NCBI RefSeq assembly: GCF_003123685.1
Contig: NZ_QCYJ01000115.1
Span: forward strand, 186,001-250,000
From: Nocardia aurea
GTDB lineage: Bacteria > Actinomycetota > Actinomycetes > Mycobacteriales > Mycobacteriaceae
DNA: 64,000 nt
Direction: 5' to 3'
Shown here: positions 1 to 9,178 of the stretch, in pieces
Layout of the letters: each line of letters starts with the position of its first letter
Position numbering within the stretch: position 1 is the stretch's first letter
Notes under the pieces: generated by a model
Seen by the model: only the letters and a program-made list of their open reading frames with translations
Told to the model about the DNA's origin: nothing
The model's database searches: none
Translations under genes and position numbers: made by a program

Positions 1-1662
1 CGGGATCTCGCCGAACGACATCCCGGCGGTGAGGGTGACGAGCCGATGATCGCGCCGGTCGGCCCCTTCGAAACCCAGCCGCACCCGGCCCTCCAGGATC
101 AGGTACAGCCCCGAGCGCGCGCTTCCGCGCGCCACGATGACCTCCCCGCGCGCGAAGGTGCGCACCTCGAACTCCTCGGCCAGCCGCGCTCTGTCCTCGT
201 GTCCGAGTGCCGCCAGCGCCGGATGCTCGACGATCGGGATGACTGCGGGCAATCGGTCGCCGGGCGGACGGTAGCGCCGCAGCAGGACGTCCTCGCACCA
301 CTCGGTCGCGGTGTCGCGGTCCAGGAAGACCCGCCCGCGCGGATCGTCCGGATCCAGGCCCGAGACCGTACGACCCAGCCGCGCGTCCGGGTCGACGAGC
401 GCGACCAGACATCCGGACGCGGCCAGTTCGGTCTGCAATTCGCCGAGCATGTCGCCCGCGATCCCGCTGACCTCGCCGACCCTGCGCACATCGATGACGA
501 GCGCGTCCAACTCGCCCGCCTGTGCCTCGATGGTCCTGACCGCGCGTTCGGCGCCGGCGAACAGCAGGTCGCCGTCGAGTTGGTACAGCCTGGCGCGGTG
601 CCCGTAGGCGGTCAGCAGGTCCATGTCCTCGGTGTCGCGACGCAGTCGCGAAGGCACCTCCGCCACCGTGTAATCGCCGCGCACCGCGGTCCGCGCCGCC
701 CGGGTGACGTGCAGGAAGTGCAGTTCCAGGCGCCGCGACAACGCGCGACAGGCCGCCACACCGCGCACGCTGTTGCCGTGCGCGTCCAGGCGCGGCGAGT
801 AGACCGCGATGCCGATCTGTCCGGGCAGCACGGCCAGGATGCCGCCGCCGACCCCGCTCTTGGCGGGCAGTCCGACGGTGGTCACCCAATCGCCCGCCGC
901 GTTGTACATGCCGCAGGTGGTCATGACACTGAGCACCTGTTCGGTCAGCGCGGGCGTCAGCGCGCGCTCGCGGGTCAGCGGGTTGAGGCCGTTGTTGGCC
1001 AGGGTGGCCGCCATGACGGCCAGGTCACGGCAGGTGATATCCACCGAGCACTGCCGGAAGTAGCGGTCGACGGCGTCGTCGGGATCGGATTCGATGATCC
1101 CGAAGGAGCGCAGCATGTAACCGATGGCGCGATTGCGGAATCCGGTGCGCGCCTCGGAGGCGTACACCGGCTCGTTCATGGTCAGTTCGCGTCCGGCGAA
1201 GCGGGAATAACAGCGGCGGATCCGCTCGAACTTCTCCTCCGCGTCACGTCCGGCGATCAGCGAGGCGGCGGTGATGGCGCCCGCGTTGATCATCGGATTG
1301 CGCGGGCGTTCGGTCACCGGATCCAGGCTGATCTCGTTGAACGCGTCTCCCGACGGCTCCACGTCGATGTGTCGGCCGACCGCCTCGGGCCCCCGATCGG
1401 CCAGCGCGAGCGCGTAGGTGAACGGTTTGGAGATCGACTGGATGGTGAACACGGTCTCGGCGTCGCCCGCCGCGTACAACCTGCCGTCGGCGGTGGCCAG
1501 GCACAGGGCGAACGAATCGGGCTCCACCGCAGCCAGTTCGGGGATGTAGTCGGCCAGGTCGCCGGACCTGTCGGCGCGACACGACTCGTAGACGTCGGCG
1601 ACGATACGGGCCACCACACCCGGATCGTCGGCTCGCGGACGCACATGCTCGGGCTCGGCCAC
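1..1662 (-). CDS. glsA: Glutaminase with STAS and cyclic-nucleotide-binding domains (3' end cut by window)
   Basis: Hydrolyses L-glutamine to glutamate and ammonia in the cytoplasm. The reading frame begins at a GTG (VAEPEHVRPR) and is open to the window edge, giving about 554 residues. Residues 15-310 show glutaminase motifs: IQSISKPFTYALAL around the catalytic serine-lysine motif, NPMINAGAI, and a YNAAGDWV...GLPAKSGVGGG segment. A STAS-like region follows (ELDALVIDVRRVGEVS), then the start of a cNMP-binding fold (LILEGRVRLGF and the edge-proximal MSFGEI). The three-domain layout is known in actinobacterial glutaminases and suggests allosteric control. It is divergent from dxs across about 190 bases. 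The last cNMP-domain residues lie outside the window. Confidence 0.9.
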   Translation of the reverse strand, partial: MAEPEHVRPRADDPGVVARIVADVYESCRADRSGDLADYIPELAAVEPDSFALCLATADGRLYAAGDAETVFTIQSISKPFTYALALADRGPEAVGRHIDVEPSGDAFNEISLDPVTERPRNPMINAGAITAASLIAGRDAEEKFERIRRCYSRFAGRELTMNEPVYASEARTGFRNRAIGYMLRSFGIIESDPDDAVDRYFRQCSVDITCRDLAVMAATLANNGLNPLTRERALTPALTEQVLSVMTTCGMYNAAGDWVTTVGLPAKSGVGGGILAVLPGQIGIAVYSPRLDAHGNSVRGVAACRALSRRLELHFLHVTRAARTAVRGDYTVAEVPSRLRRDTEDMDLLTAYGHRARLYQLDGDLLFAGAERAVRTIEAQAGELDALVIDVRRVGEVSGIAGDMLGELQTELAASGCLVALVDPDARLGRTVSGLDPDDPRGRVFLDRDTATEWCEDVLLRRYRPPGDRLPAVIPIVEHPALAALGHEDRARLAEEFEVRTFARGEVIVARGSARSGLYLILEGRVRLGFEGADRRDHRLVTLTAGMSFGEIP

Positions 1663-1853
1663 ACGACCACTGTAGGGCGGGTAACGTGGGTCGCGCCGTC
1701 GCTCCGGGCCGTGAGTTCGGAGGCGGCATGTCGTGTGGAGCCTCACATTCGGCGCCGGAGTTGCCTGGTGACGGGCAGACGTCGAGCGAGAGCACTGGTT
1801 CGGCTCCGTAGACTGATCGGATCAGACGAAAAATCCGGAGGGAGCGAGTTCAG

Positions 1854-3794
1854 GTGGGAGTGCTTTCCCGGGTCGATACGCCCGAAGATCTGCGCGGGCT
1901 TACCGTGGCGCAGCTGCGAGAACTGGCGGAGGAGATCCGCGAGTTCCTGGTGTTGAAGGTCGCCGCCTCCGGCGGGCACCTCGGCCCGAACCTCGGAGTG
2001 GTCGAGCTGACCATCGCCCTGCACCGGATCTTCGATTCGCCCGCCGACCCGCTCATCTTCGACACCGGTCACCAGTCCTACGTGCACAAGATCCTGACCG
2101 GTCGCAAGGACCGATTCGACTCGCTGCGTCAGCAGGGCGGTCTGTCCGGTTACCCGAGCCGCGCCGAGAGCGCGCACGACTGGGTGGAGTCTTCGCACGC
2201 GTCGGCCTCGCTGTCCTACGCCGACGGACTGGCGAAGGCGTTCGCGTTGACCGGGCAGGACCGGCACGTGGTCGCGGTCGTCGGTGACGGCGCGCTGACC
2301 GGTGGCATGTGCTGGGAGGCGCTGAACAATATCGCCGCCGCGCCGGACCGTCCCGTCGTCGTGGTCGTCAACGACAACGGCCGTTCCTACGCGCCCACCA
2401 TCGGCGGTCTCGCCGACCGGCTGACCGCGCTGCGCACCCAGCCCGCCTACGAACACGCCCTCGACGCGGGCAAGCGCATCCTCAAGAGCATTCCGCGCGT
2501 CGGCGAATCGGCGTATTCGATGGTGCACGCGGTGAAGGCGGGCATCAAGGACGCGGTGAGTCCGCAGGAACTGTTCAGCGATCTCGGACTGAAATACGTC
2601 GGACCGGTGGACGGCCACGACATCGTCGCGGTGGAGGCCGCGCTGCGGCGGGCCAAGGATTTCGGCGGCCCGGTCGTCGTGCACGTGGTCACCCAGAAGG
2701 GGCGCGGCTACGAGCACGCCGAGAACCACGTGGCCGATCAGATGCACGCCTGCGATCCGATCGACCCGCTCACCGGCCGTCCGCTGGCCGGGAAGAAGGC
2801 GCTCGGCTGGACCTCGGTCTTCTCCGAGGAACTCATCGCCCACGCCGAACGCCGCGACGACATCGTCGCGATCACGGCCGCCATGCCCGGCCCGACCGGA
2901 CTCGCGCCCTTCGCCGAGCGTTTTCCCGAGCGGATGTTCGACGTCGGTATCGCCGAACAGCACGCGATGGCTTCGGCGGCCGGACTGGCGCTCGGCGGGA
3001 TGCATCCCGTCGTCGCCATCTACTCGACCTTCCTCAATCGCGCCTTCGACCAGTTGCTGATGGACGTGGCCCTGCTCGAGCAGCCGGTGACGGTCGTGCT
3101 CGACCGGGCCGGTATCACCGGACCCGACGGTGCCAGCCACAACGGTATGTGGGATCTGTCGCTGCTCGGCATCATTCCCGGCATCAGGGTCGCCGCCCCG
3201 CGCGACGCCGCCACGCTGCGTGAGGAATTGGGCGAGGCGCTGGCCGTCAACGACGGTCCGACCGTGCTCCGATTCCCCAAGGGCGGTGTGGGCGAGGATA
3301 TCTCGGCGATCGAACGGCTCGACGGCGTGGATGTGCTGCGCCTGGCCGCCTCCGACGGCGGCGCGCGGACCGGACGCGGTGACGTCCTGCTCGTCGCGGT
3401 CGGCGCCTTCGCCGAGACCGCCATCCGGGTCGCGGAACTGCTAGAGCCGCAGGGTATTTCGGTCACCGTCATCGATCCGCGCTGGGTGCTTCCGGTGTCG
3501 GACACCATCGTGAAACTCGCCGAGAACTACCACCTGGTCGTCACCCTGGAAGACGGCGGCCTGCACGGCGGCATCGGATCGACGGTGTCGGCGCGGCTGC
3601 GCGCCGCCGGCCTCGACGTCGCCACCAGGGATCTCGGCGTGCCGCAGGAATTCCTCGATCACGCTACCCGCGGTGACGTGCACGAGGAACTCGGACTCAC
3701 CGCCCCCGACATCTCGCGTCGTATCGCGGGCTGGCTGGCCGCGCGCTCGGTCCGGGTCGACGCGGGCACCGAGACGGGCGGGTCCACCGTCTGA
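1854..3794 (+). CDS. dxs: 1-deoxy-D-xylulose-5-phosphate synthase
   Basis: Condenses pyruvate and glyceraldehyde-3-phosphate with thiamine diphosphate, the first step of the MEP isoprenoid pathway. The 646-residue length is normal for the family. Visible motifs are GGHLGPNLG (His42), GHQSYVHK (His73, His78), the ThDP/Mg motif GDGALTGG (144-151) with VVNDN (Asn173, Asn175), and the catalytic Glu368 in DVGIAEQH. The start is GTG at 1854, preceded by GGAGGGAG at 1837-1844. It is convergent with the RNase D gene. A small hairpin (CGGTC/GACCG, 3796-3809) lies between the two stops. M. tuberculosis has the same neighbour arrangement (dxs1, Rv2682c). Confidence 0.97.
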   Translation: MGVLSRVDTPEDLRGLTVAQLRELAEEIREFLVLKVAASGGHLGPNLGVVELTIALHRIFDSPADPLIFDTGHQSYVHKILTGRKDRFDSLRQQGGLSGYPSRAESAHDWVESSHASASLSYADGLAKAFALTGQDRHVVAVVGDGALTGGMCWEALNNIAAAPDRPVVVVVNDNGRSYAPTIGGLADRLTALRTQPAYEHALDAGKRILKSIPRVGESAYSMVHAVKAGIKDAVSPQELFSDLGLKYVGPVDGHDIVAVEAALRRAKDFGGPVVVHVVTQKGRGYEHAENHVADQMHACDPIDPLTGRPLAGKKALGWTSVFSEELIAHAERRDDIVAITAAMPGPTGLAPFAERFPERMFDVGIAEQHAMASAAGLALGGMHPVVAIYSTFLNRAFDQLLMDVALLEQPVTVVLDRAGITGPDGASHNGMWDLSLLGIIPGIRVAAPRDAATLREELGEALAVNDGPTVLRFPKGGVGEDISAIERLDGVDVLRLAASDGGARTGRGDVLLVAVGAFAETAIRVAELLEPQGISVTVIDPRWVLPVSDTIVKLAENYHLVVTLEDGGLHGGIGSTVSARLRAAGLDVATRDLGVPQEFLDHATRGDVHEELGLTAPDISRRIAGWLAARSVRVDAGTETGGSTV

Positions 3795-3812
3795 TCGGTC
3801 CGGGGACCGGCC

Positions 3813-5087
3813 TCACTGCTCCCGTGGCGTCAACGCTTCGGTCAGGGCGGATACGGCCAGTTCGCGCTGCCACGGTCGCGCGCCGCCGGATTTGAGGAAC
3901 CCGTCGATCGCGGACGACAGTTCCGACTCGTCGCCGACCTTGTCGTAATCGGGCAGGCCGTCCCAGCACAGCCGCCGCACGAGATCGGGCGAGAGCAGAT
4001 TCTCGACCGGGATCGCGTGCGTGGTGCTCAGTTCTCCCATCGCGGCGCGGGCCCGGACCAGCCTGGCCGCCGCGGTCGGATCGCGGCGTTCCCAGCGATT
4101 CACCGGGGGCGGGCCGTCGAACGGCTGGGTCAGCGGCGGGAGATCGCTGTCGGGCATGGTGCGCGCCCGTTCGACGGCCGCGAGCCAGTCGCGGGAGTAC
4201 CGGCGCTGGCGCGGGCCGCCGAAGACCGGCAATGTCCGCAACTGCGCGATGGTCTTGGGGTCGGCGGTGGCGGCGGACACGATCGCCGCGTCGGGCAGGA
4301 TGCGGGCGGGCGCCACATCCCGCGCCCGCGCCAGTGCGTCGCGCGCGGTCCACAACTCGCGCACGACGGCCAGCTGTCTGGCGCGGCGCAGCGTGTGGAT
4401 TCCGGAGGTCCGCCGCCAGCGATCGGGTTTGGGAGCCGACGGTTCGGTGGTCCGCACGTGCTCGAATTCCTGCGCGGCCCAATCGGATTTGCCCTGTTCG
4501 TCCAGGGCGGCGGCGACCTCGTCGCGTAGTTCGAGCAGTAATTCGACATCGAGTGCCGCGTAGTTGAGCCATTCGTCGGGTAACGGTCTGGTCGACCAGT
4601 CGGCCGCCCCGTGCCCCTTGCGCAGCGCGCGCCCGAGCAGGCGTTCGACCATCGCCGCCAGCCCGACCCGTTCGAAGCCCGCCAGTCTGCCGCCGAGTTC
4701 GGTGTCGAACAGCCGCGCCGGGCGCAGCCCGAGTTCGGCCAGTCCGGGCAGATCCTGGTCCGCGGAGTGCAGCACCCATTCCAGGTCGTTGATCGCCTCG
4801 GCCAGCGGGCCGAGCGCGTCGGTGACCGGAATCGGGTCGACCAGGAAGGTGCCCGCACCGGCCCGGCGTAACTGGATCAGGTAGGCACGCGCCGAGTAGC
4901 GGAAACCGGACGCCCGTTCGGCGTCGACCGCGAGTGGTCCGCTACCCGAGGCGATCTTCGCGGCGGCGGCGGCGACCTCGGCCGCCGTGACCAGGACCGG
5001 TGGCACACCATCGGCGGGCGCGAGCAGGGGTTCTGCTGTGCTTTCCTCCACGATGTGCCCTTTTTCGGGCTCGTCTGCTACCGGCAT
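3813..5087 (-). CDS. RNase D-like 3'-5' exonuclease with HRDC domain
   Basis: Predicted 3'-5' exoribonuclease for tRNA or other RNA trimming. The N-terminal DnaQ-like fold keeps the DEDDy residues: Asp55 and Glu57 in VDAERASG, Asp110 in LHSADQDL, and Tyr175/Asp179 in NYAALDVELLLEL. An HRDC nucleic-acid-binding domain follows at roughly 225-300 (REDLWTARDALARARDVAPARILPDAAI region). The 424-residue length and the position between dxs and the DUF3000 gene match Rv2681 of M. tuberculosis. The gene reads in the same direction as the DUF3000 gene, which ends about 20 bases upstream, so the two may be co-transcribed. Confidence 0.9.
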   Translation of the reverse strand: MPVADEPEKGHIVEESTAEPLLAPADGVPPVLVTAAEVAAAAAKIASGSGPLAVDAERASGFRYSARAYLIQLRRAGAGTFLVDPIPVTDALGPLAEAINDLEWVLHSADQDLPGLAELGLRPARLFDTELGGRLAGFERVGLAAMVERLLGRALRKGHGAADWSTRPLPDEWLNYAALDVELLLELRDEVAAALDEQGKSDWAAQEFEHVRTTEPSAPKPDRWRRTSGIHTLRRARQLAVVRELWTARDALARARDVAPARILPDAAIVSAATADPKTIAQLRTLPVFGGPRQRRYSRDWLAAVERARTMPDSDLPPLTQPFDGPPPVNRWERRDPTAAARLVRARAAMGELSTTHAIPVENLLSPDLVRRLCWDGLPDYDKVGDESELSSAIDGFLKSGGARPWQRELAVSALTEALTPREQ

Positions 5088-5109
5088 AGACCTGCACTTT
5101 ACGTTGCTG

Positions 5110-5748
5110 TCAACTGAGGTCGTTGCCCGTGTACGAGTCCGGCCGCAGATGTGTGATACCGGCGGGCGGCAAACCGGCCGAATAGGCGAGCACCTCGCAG
5201 AAGGCTTCGACGTGCGGGCGCATATCCGTGGTCACCGCCGTCCACGAGGCCCGTAGCTCCAATTGATGGGCGCGCGGCGGTCCCGCGATATCGCCGTAGC
5301 GCACCGAACTGGTCGAGGTGACGGTGCCGCCGAGCGCGGTGTACGGCTCGGTCCGCGAGTCCAGCGCCTCGACCAGCCAGCTCCACGCCACCTCGGGCAG
5401 CAGCGGGTCGGTGGCGAGCGAGGCGTCGATATCGGCCTGGATATAGGCGACCAGCCGGAAGACGCCGTGCCAGGCGTCGTCACCGTCGGGGTCGTGTAGG
5501 AGTATCAGCCTGCCGAAGGCATCGCCCTCGGAATCGACCGGAACCACGGGGGTCTCGGGGTGTTTGACCTCGGCGCCGACCGCATAGGAGTACGGGGCGA
5601 GGCGTTGCGGCGGCCGGATGGGCGCAAGCTCGATCCGGGGGTGCACAGTTGCGGAGCCCATCGCCTCGACCGCAGCGCGAAACGGAGCTGGTTCGCCATC
5701 GGATCCCTCGGTCGGTGCGGCGCCGTCGCGGATGTCGAGCGGTGTCAC
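5110..5748 (-). CDS. DUF3000 family protein
   Basis: Encodes 212 residues from a GTG at 5748 (VTPLDIRDGAAPTEG) that fit the actinobacterial DUF3000 family (Rv2680 by position). Recognisable stretches are FRAAVEAMGSATVHPRIEL, GRLILLHDPDGDDAWHG, VAYIQADIDASLATDPLLP and EAFCEVLAYSAGLPPAGI. No enzyme motif, signal peptide or membrane segment is visible and the function is unknown. The gene is divergent from hemE with about 170 bases between starts, and is followed closely by the RNase D gene on the same strand. This conserved linkage may mean a role tied to RNA turnover or heme supply, but that is only inference. Confidence 0.85.
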   Translation of the reverse strand: MTPLDIRDGAAPTEGSDGEPAPFRAAVEAMGSATVHPRIELAPIRPPQRLAPYSYAVGAEVKHPETPVVPVDSEGDAFGRLILLHDPDGDDAWHGVFRLVAYIQADIDASLATDPLLPEVAWSWLVEALDSRTEPYTALGGTVTSTSSVRYGDIAGPPRAHQLELRASWTAVTTDMRPHVEAFCEVLAYSAGLPPAGITHLRPDSYTGNDLS

Positions 5749-5916
5749 GGATGCGACGGTAGACCTTGTGCACCCGGCGGGGTCGGAGGCGCGCCGCACG
5801 CGGGGGTCCCGCGGCCGCGAGGGGGTTTCGGCGGGCTCCGGTGAGATCGACTCGGAAGGTCTCCGCGCGGCGGTGGGCCGACGCCTGCCGGTCCGGTGGC
5901 CCGCATACGATGAGCG

Positions 5917-6975
5917 GTGATGAGCACTCAAACCCGCCGCCGGTTGACCGATGCCCCGTTCCTGGCCGCCGCCACCGGTGGCGAGCCGAGCAGGCGCCCG
6001 GTCTGGTTCATGCGGCAAGCCGGACGGTCGCTGCCCGAGTATCGCGAGTTGCGCAAGGGCATAGGCATGCTCGAGTCGTGTTTCGATCCGGAGCTGGTGT
6101 GTGAGATCACCATGCAGCCGATCCGCAGGCACGGCGTGGACGCGGCGATCCTGTTCTCCGACATCGTGGTTCCGCTCAAGGCCGCCGGGATCGACCTGGA
6201 CATCGTGCCCGGTGTCGGACCCGTCATCGCCTCGCCGGTCCGTACCGTCGCGGATGTGAAGGCGTTGCCGCGCCTGCGTCCGGAGGAGGTCGGGGCCGTC
6301 ACCGACGGGGTGCGGCTGCTCACCGAAGCGCTGGGTGACACCCCGCTGATCGGCTTCGCGGGCGCACCGTTCACCTTGGCGTCCTACCTGGTCGAAGGCG
6401 GACCGAGCAAGAATCACGAGCGCACCAAGGCGATGATGTACGCCGACCCGCAGACCTGGCACGCGCTGCTCGGCGCTCTCACCGACATCACCATCGCCTT
6501 CCTCCAGGCCCAGCTCGCCGCGGGCGTCGACGCGGTGCAGCTGTTCGACTCGTGGGCGGGCGCGCTCTCGCTGGCCGACTACCGTGATTTCGTGCTTCCG
6601 CATTCGGAGCGGGTCTTCGCCGAGATCGCGGACGCGGGCGTGCCGAGGATCCACTTCGGCGTCGGCACCGGCGAACTGCTCGGAGCCATGGGCGAGGCGG
6701 GCGCCGACGTCGTCGGCGTCGACTGGCGGGTGCCGCTCACCGACGCCGTGCGCCGCGTCGGCCCGGGAAAGGCGTTGCAGGGCAACCTCGATCCCGCGGT
6801 GCTTTTCGCGGGCACGGCCGCGGTCGAGACCGAGGCGCGGCGTATCGCGGCCGAAGCCGACGAGGCGATCACGCTCGGCGCCGCGGGTCATATCTTCAAC
6901 CTCGGCCACGGCGTGCTGCCCGACACCGACCCCGGGGTGCTCACCGCGCTGGTACAGCTCATCCACGAACTCTGA
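5917..6975 (+). CDS. hemE: Uroporphyrinogen decarboxylase
   Basis: Decarboxylates uroporphyrinogen III to coproporphyrinogen III in cytoplasmic heme synthesis. The 352 residues carry both family signatures: [18 protein letters not shown] near residue 28 and [17 protein letters not shown] near 148. FDSWAGALS and the C-terminal [14 protein letters not shown] are also typical. A GTG at 5917 is directly followed by an in-frame ATG at 5920, so either codon may start translation. hemY begins 19 bases after the stop, so the two are probably one transcript. Confidence 0.97.
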   Translation: MMSTQTRRRLTDAPFLAAATGGEPSRRPVWFMRQAGRSLPEYRELRKGIGMLESCFDPELVCEITMQPIRRHGVDAAILFSDIVVPLKAAGIDLDIVPGVGPVIASPVRTVADVKALPRLRPEEVGAVTDGVRLLTEALGDTPLIGFAGAPFTLASYLVEGGPSKNHERTKAMMYADPQTWHALLGALTDITIAFLQAQLAAGVDAVQLFDSWAGALSLADYRDFVLPHSERVFAEIADAGVPRIHFGVGTGELLGAMGEAGADVVGVDWRVPLTDAVRRVGPGKALQGNLDPAVLFAGTAAVETEARRIAAEADEAITLGAAGHIFNLGHGVLPDTDPGVLTALVQLIHEL

Positions 6976-6994
6976 CAGGGGTTACGGTCGTCGT

Positions 6995-8350
6995 ATGAGG
7001 ATCGCGGTGGTCGGTGGCGGGATCAGCGGGTTGGTCGCGGCGTATCGCTTGCGTACGACGGTCGGCGACGACGCCGATATCGTCGTCGTCGAGCGTGGCC
7101 GGCGGGTCGGCGGCATCCTGTACACCGGTGAATTGGCCGGGGAGCCCGTCGATCTGGGGGCGGAGGCGTTCGTCGGGCGCAGACCCGAGGTGCCCGCCCT
7201 GCTGCGCGAACTCGGATTGGCCGGGCAACTGGTGGTGCCCGCCGGACGCAGGCCGCTGATCTGGTCCGGCGGTGTGGCGCATCCGATGCCGGAGGCCACG
7301 CTGATGGGCATTCCGTCGACCGCCGAATCCGTGCGCGGACTGGTCGACGACGAGACCGTGGCCATGATCGCGGAGGAACCGCACCGGCCGTTCGCCTGGT
7401 ATCCCGACGCCGATATCGACGTCTACAGCCTGATCGCGAGCCGTTTCGGCGCGCAGGTCGCCGAACGCAGTGTCGATCCGCTCCTCGGCGGCGTGTACGC
7501 GGGGACCTCGCGATCCATCGGTGTCCGCGCGGCGGTACCGCCCTTGGCCGCCGCGCTCGACGCGGGCGCGCCCAACCTGACCGCCGCCGTGGCCGCCGCC
7601 ATGCCGCCGCCGTCGGACGCCCCGGTGTTCGGCGGTATCCGCGACGGCTACCACGTACTGCTGCAAGCGCTTTCGGAGCGCTCGCGCGCCCGGATACTCA
7701 CCGAGACCGCGGTGACGCGGCTGGCGAGGTCGACGCGCGGCTGGGTGGTCGACCCGATCGGCGCGGTGGATGCCGTGGTCCTGGCCACCCCCGCCCCCGT
7801 CACCGCCCGCCTGCTGCGCACCGTCGCACCCGACGCGGCGGCCGCCGCCGCCGGAATCGAACTGTCGTCCTCGGTCGTTGTCGCACTGTCACTGCCGGGC
7901 GACACCGCCCTGCCCGACAACTCCGGGGTCCTGGTGGCCACCGGAGAACCCCTGCGCGCCAAGGCGTTCACCCTGTCCAGCCGCAAATGGCCGCATCTGG
8001 GCGCCCGCGAGACCGCCCTGGTCCGCGTGTCGTTCGCCAAATTCGGTGACCCCGCGCCACTGTCGTGGTCCGACGACGAGTTGATCGCCGCCGCCGCCGA
8101 GGATCTGGCGACCGTCACCGGGATTCGGATCGACCCACTGGAGGCCGTCGTACAGCGCTGGCCGGGAGGTCTGGCCCAATACGCCCCCGGCCACCTCGAC
8201 CGGGTCGCCGAGATCGAAGCGGGCACAGCCGATCTCGACGGCCTCGCCCTGGCCGGTGCGTACCTGCGCGGGGTCGGTGTCCCAGCCTGTGTCGCCTCGG
8301 GCGAACGCGCCGCGCAACGGTTGGCGGCTCGTTTCACGCCGCAGCGGTAG
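6995..8350 (+). CDS. hemY: Protoporphyrinogen/coproporphyrinogen III oxidase (CgoX/HemY type)
   Basis: FAD-dependent oxidase. In Actinobacteria this family oxidises coproporphyrinogen III to coproporphyrin III for the coproporphyrin-dependent heme route. The ATG at 6995 opens directly into the dinucleotide-binding motif VVGGGISGLVAAYRL (residues 5-19), with the FAD ribose acidic residue in VVVERGRRVGGI. The C-terminal FAD-contact region GLALAGAYLRGVGVPACVASG ends a 451-residue protein. It lies directly downstream of hemE. hemQ, which acts later in the same route, is about 2.1 kb further on, beyond the nsrR-hmp pair. Confidence 0.94.
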   Translation: MRIAVVGGGISGLVAAYRLRTTVGDDADIVVVERGRRVGGILYTGELAGEPVDLGAEAFVGRRPEVPALLRELGLAGQLVVPAGRRPLIWSGGVAHPMPEATLMGIPSTAESVRGLVDDETVAMIAEEPHRPFAWYPDADIDVYSLIASRFGAQVAERSVDPLLGGVYAGTSRSIGVRAAVPPLAAALDAGAPNLTAAVAAAMPPPSDAPVFGGIRDGYHVLLQALSERSRARILTETAVTRLARSTRGWVVDPIGAVDAVVLATPAPVTARLLRTVAPDAAAAAAGIELSSSVVVALSLPGDTALPDNSGVLVATGEPLRAKAFTLSSRKWPHLGARETALVRVSFAKFGDPAPLSWSDDELIAAAAEDLATVTGIRIDPLEAVVQRWPGGLAQYAPGHLDRVAEIEAGTADLDGLALAGAYLRGVGVPACVASGERAAQRLAARFTPQR

Positions 8351-8704
8351 GGCCGGCTGCCACCCCTGAGAGCGGCCGCGGGCGACTGCGCCATCAGGCG
8401 GAAGAGTCGCGGAAAGTGTCCCTCGCGGATCGCGTGGCGTTCCCGAGGAAGGTCGCACCACCGAACCCGACCTGGATCGGATCAGCCGGGCGCGCGAGTC
8501 GGGACTCTCCCCGTCCTCCGTCACCGTGCTCGCCCGGGCTGCCGGGCGGTGCGGTCCATCGCCCGGGAGGGATTATGGTGCATGTCACATTTCGACCGGC
8601 CGAGCGGCAATCGCCGCAGCCTGAAAATCCGCACGCGTCGGAGTAATTGAGCACACGCTCGCGCGATGGTGTTCGCGCTGATCAGCGCCGGTACCGTCGG
8701 CGTC
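8351..8704. other. Intergenic region between hemY and nsrR
   Basis: A 354-base stretch with no convincing gene. Open frames here have the composition of shadow frames and no ribosome-binding site. It must hold the nsrR-hmp promoter. I looked for a clear NsrR-type inverted repeat near the AT-richer patch at about 8570-8600 and could not support one. Confidence 0.5.
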
Positions 8705-9178
8705 ATGCAGCTCTCCCGGTTCACCGATATCGGCCTCAGGGCCATCATGCGGCTGGCGGTGAGCGACGAGTCCGACGGCAGGGTGACGACGAGACTGATC
8801 GCCAAACAGGTCGCCGTCTCCGAACATCATGTGGCCAAAGCGGTGGCCAGGCTGGTCGACCTCGGACTCGTCGAGGCACAGCGTGGACGCAACGGCGGGC
8901 TGTTCATCACCCCCGCCGGTCGCACGGTCTCGGTCGGCGCGCTCATCCGGGAATTGGAGAACGACCGGCCGGTGGTGGTCTGCGAAGGCGATCACCCGTG
9001 CCCGCTGGTCGGGGCGTGCCGATTGCGCCGGGTGCTGGCCGACGCCGAGGAAGCGTTCTACCGCGAACTCGACCGGTACACCCTCGCCGATCTCGTCAAC
9101 GCCCCGACCGCCGGATTGCTGCGCCTGCTCGCCACCCCGTCGTCGCGCGATTCCGCGCCAGGAGAGGACCCCCGATGA
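8705..9178 (+). CDS. nsrR: Rrf2-family [2Fe-2S] repressor, NsrR-like
   Basis: Nitric-oxide-sensing transcriptional repressor. I start it at the ATG at 8705 (MQLSRFTDIGLRAIMRLAV) because that is the conserved Rrf2 N terminus; an earlier in-frame ATG would add 13 unconserved residues. A winged helix (TTRLIAKQVAVSEHHVAKAV) spans about 28-47. The cluster-binding cysteines are Cys93, Cys99 and Cys105, in the C-x5-C-x5-C spacing typical of NsrR. The stop overlaps the hmp start (ATGA at 9175), so the pair is translationally coupled. Repression of hmp and relief by NO is the known logic for this pair. Confidence 0.92.
   Translation: MQLSRFTDIGLRAIMRLAVSDESDGRVTTRLIAKQVAVSEHHVAKAVARLVDLGLVEAQRGRNGGLFITPAGRTVSVGALIRELENDRPVVVCEGDHPCPLVGACRLRRVLADAEEAFYRELDRYTLADLVNAPTAGLLRLLATPSSRDSAPGEDPR

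Noticed and set aside
46-1956. Long plus-strand open frame of 636 codons
   Set aside because: It is antisense to the glutaminase, whose motifs are unmistakable. The plus-strand composition (many Arg, Gly, His, Gln) is that of a shadow frame in high-GC DNA.
5749-6966. Minus-strand extension of the DUF3000 frame
   Set aside because: It runs antisense through hemE. The recognisable DUF3000 protein starts at 5748.
8560-8610. Possible NsrR operator upstream of nsrR
   Set aside because: The GTGCATGTCAC patch is not a true inverted repeat and does not match a site I can name.
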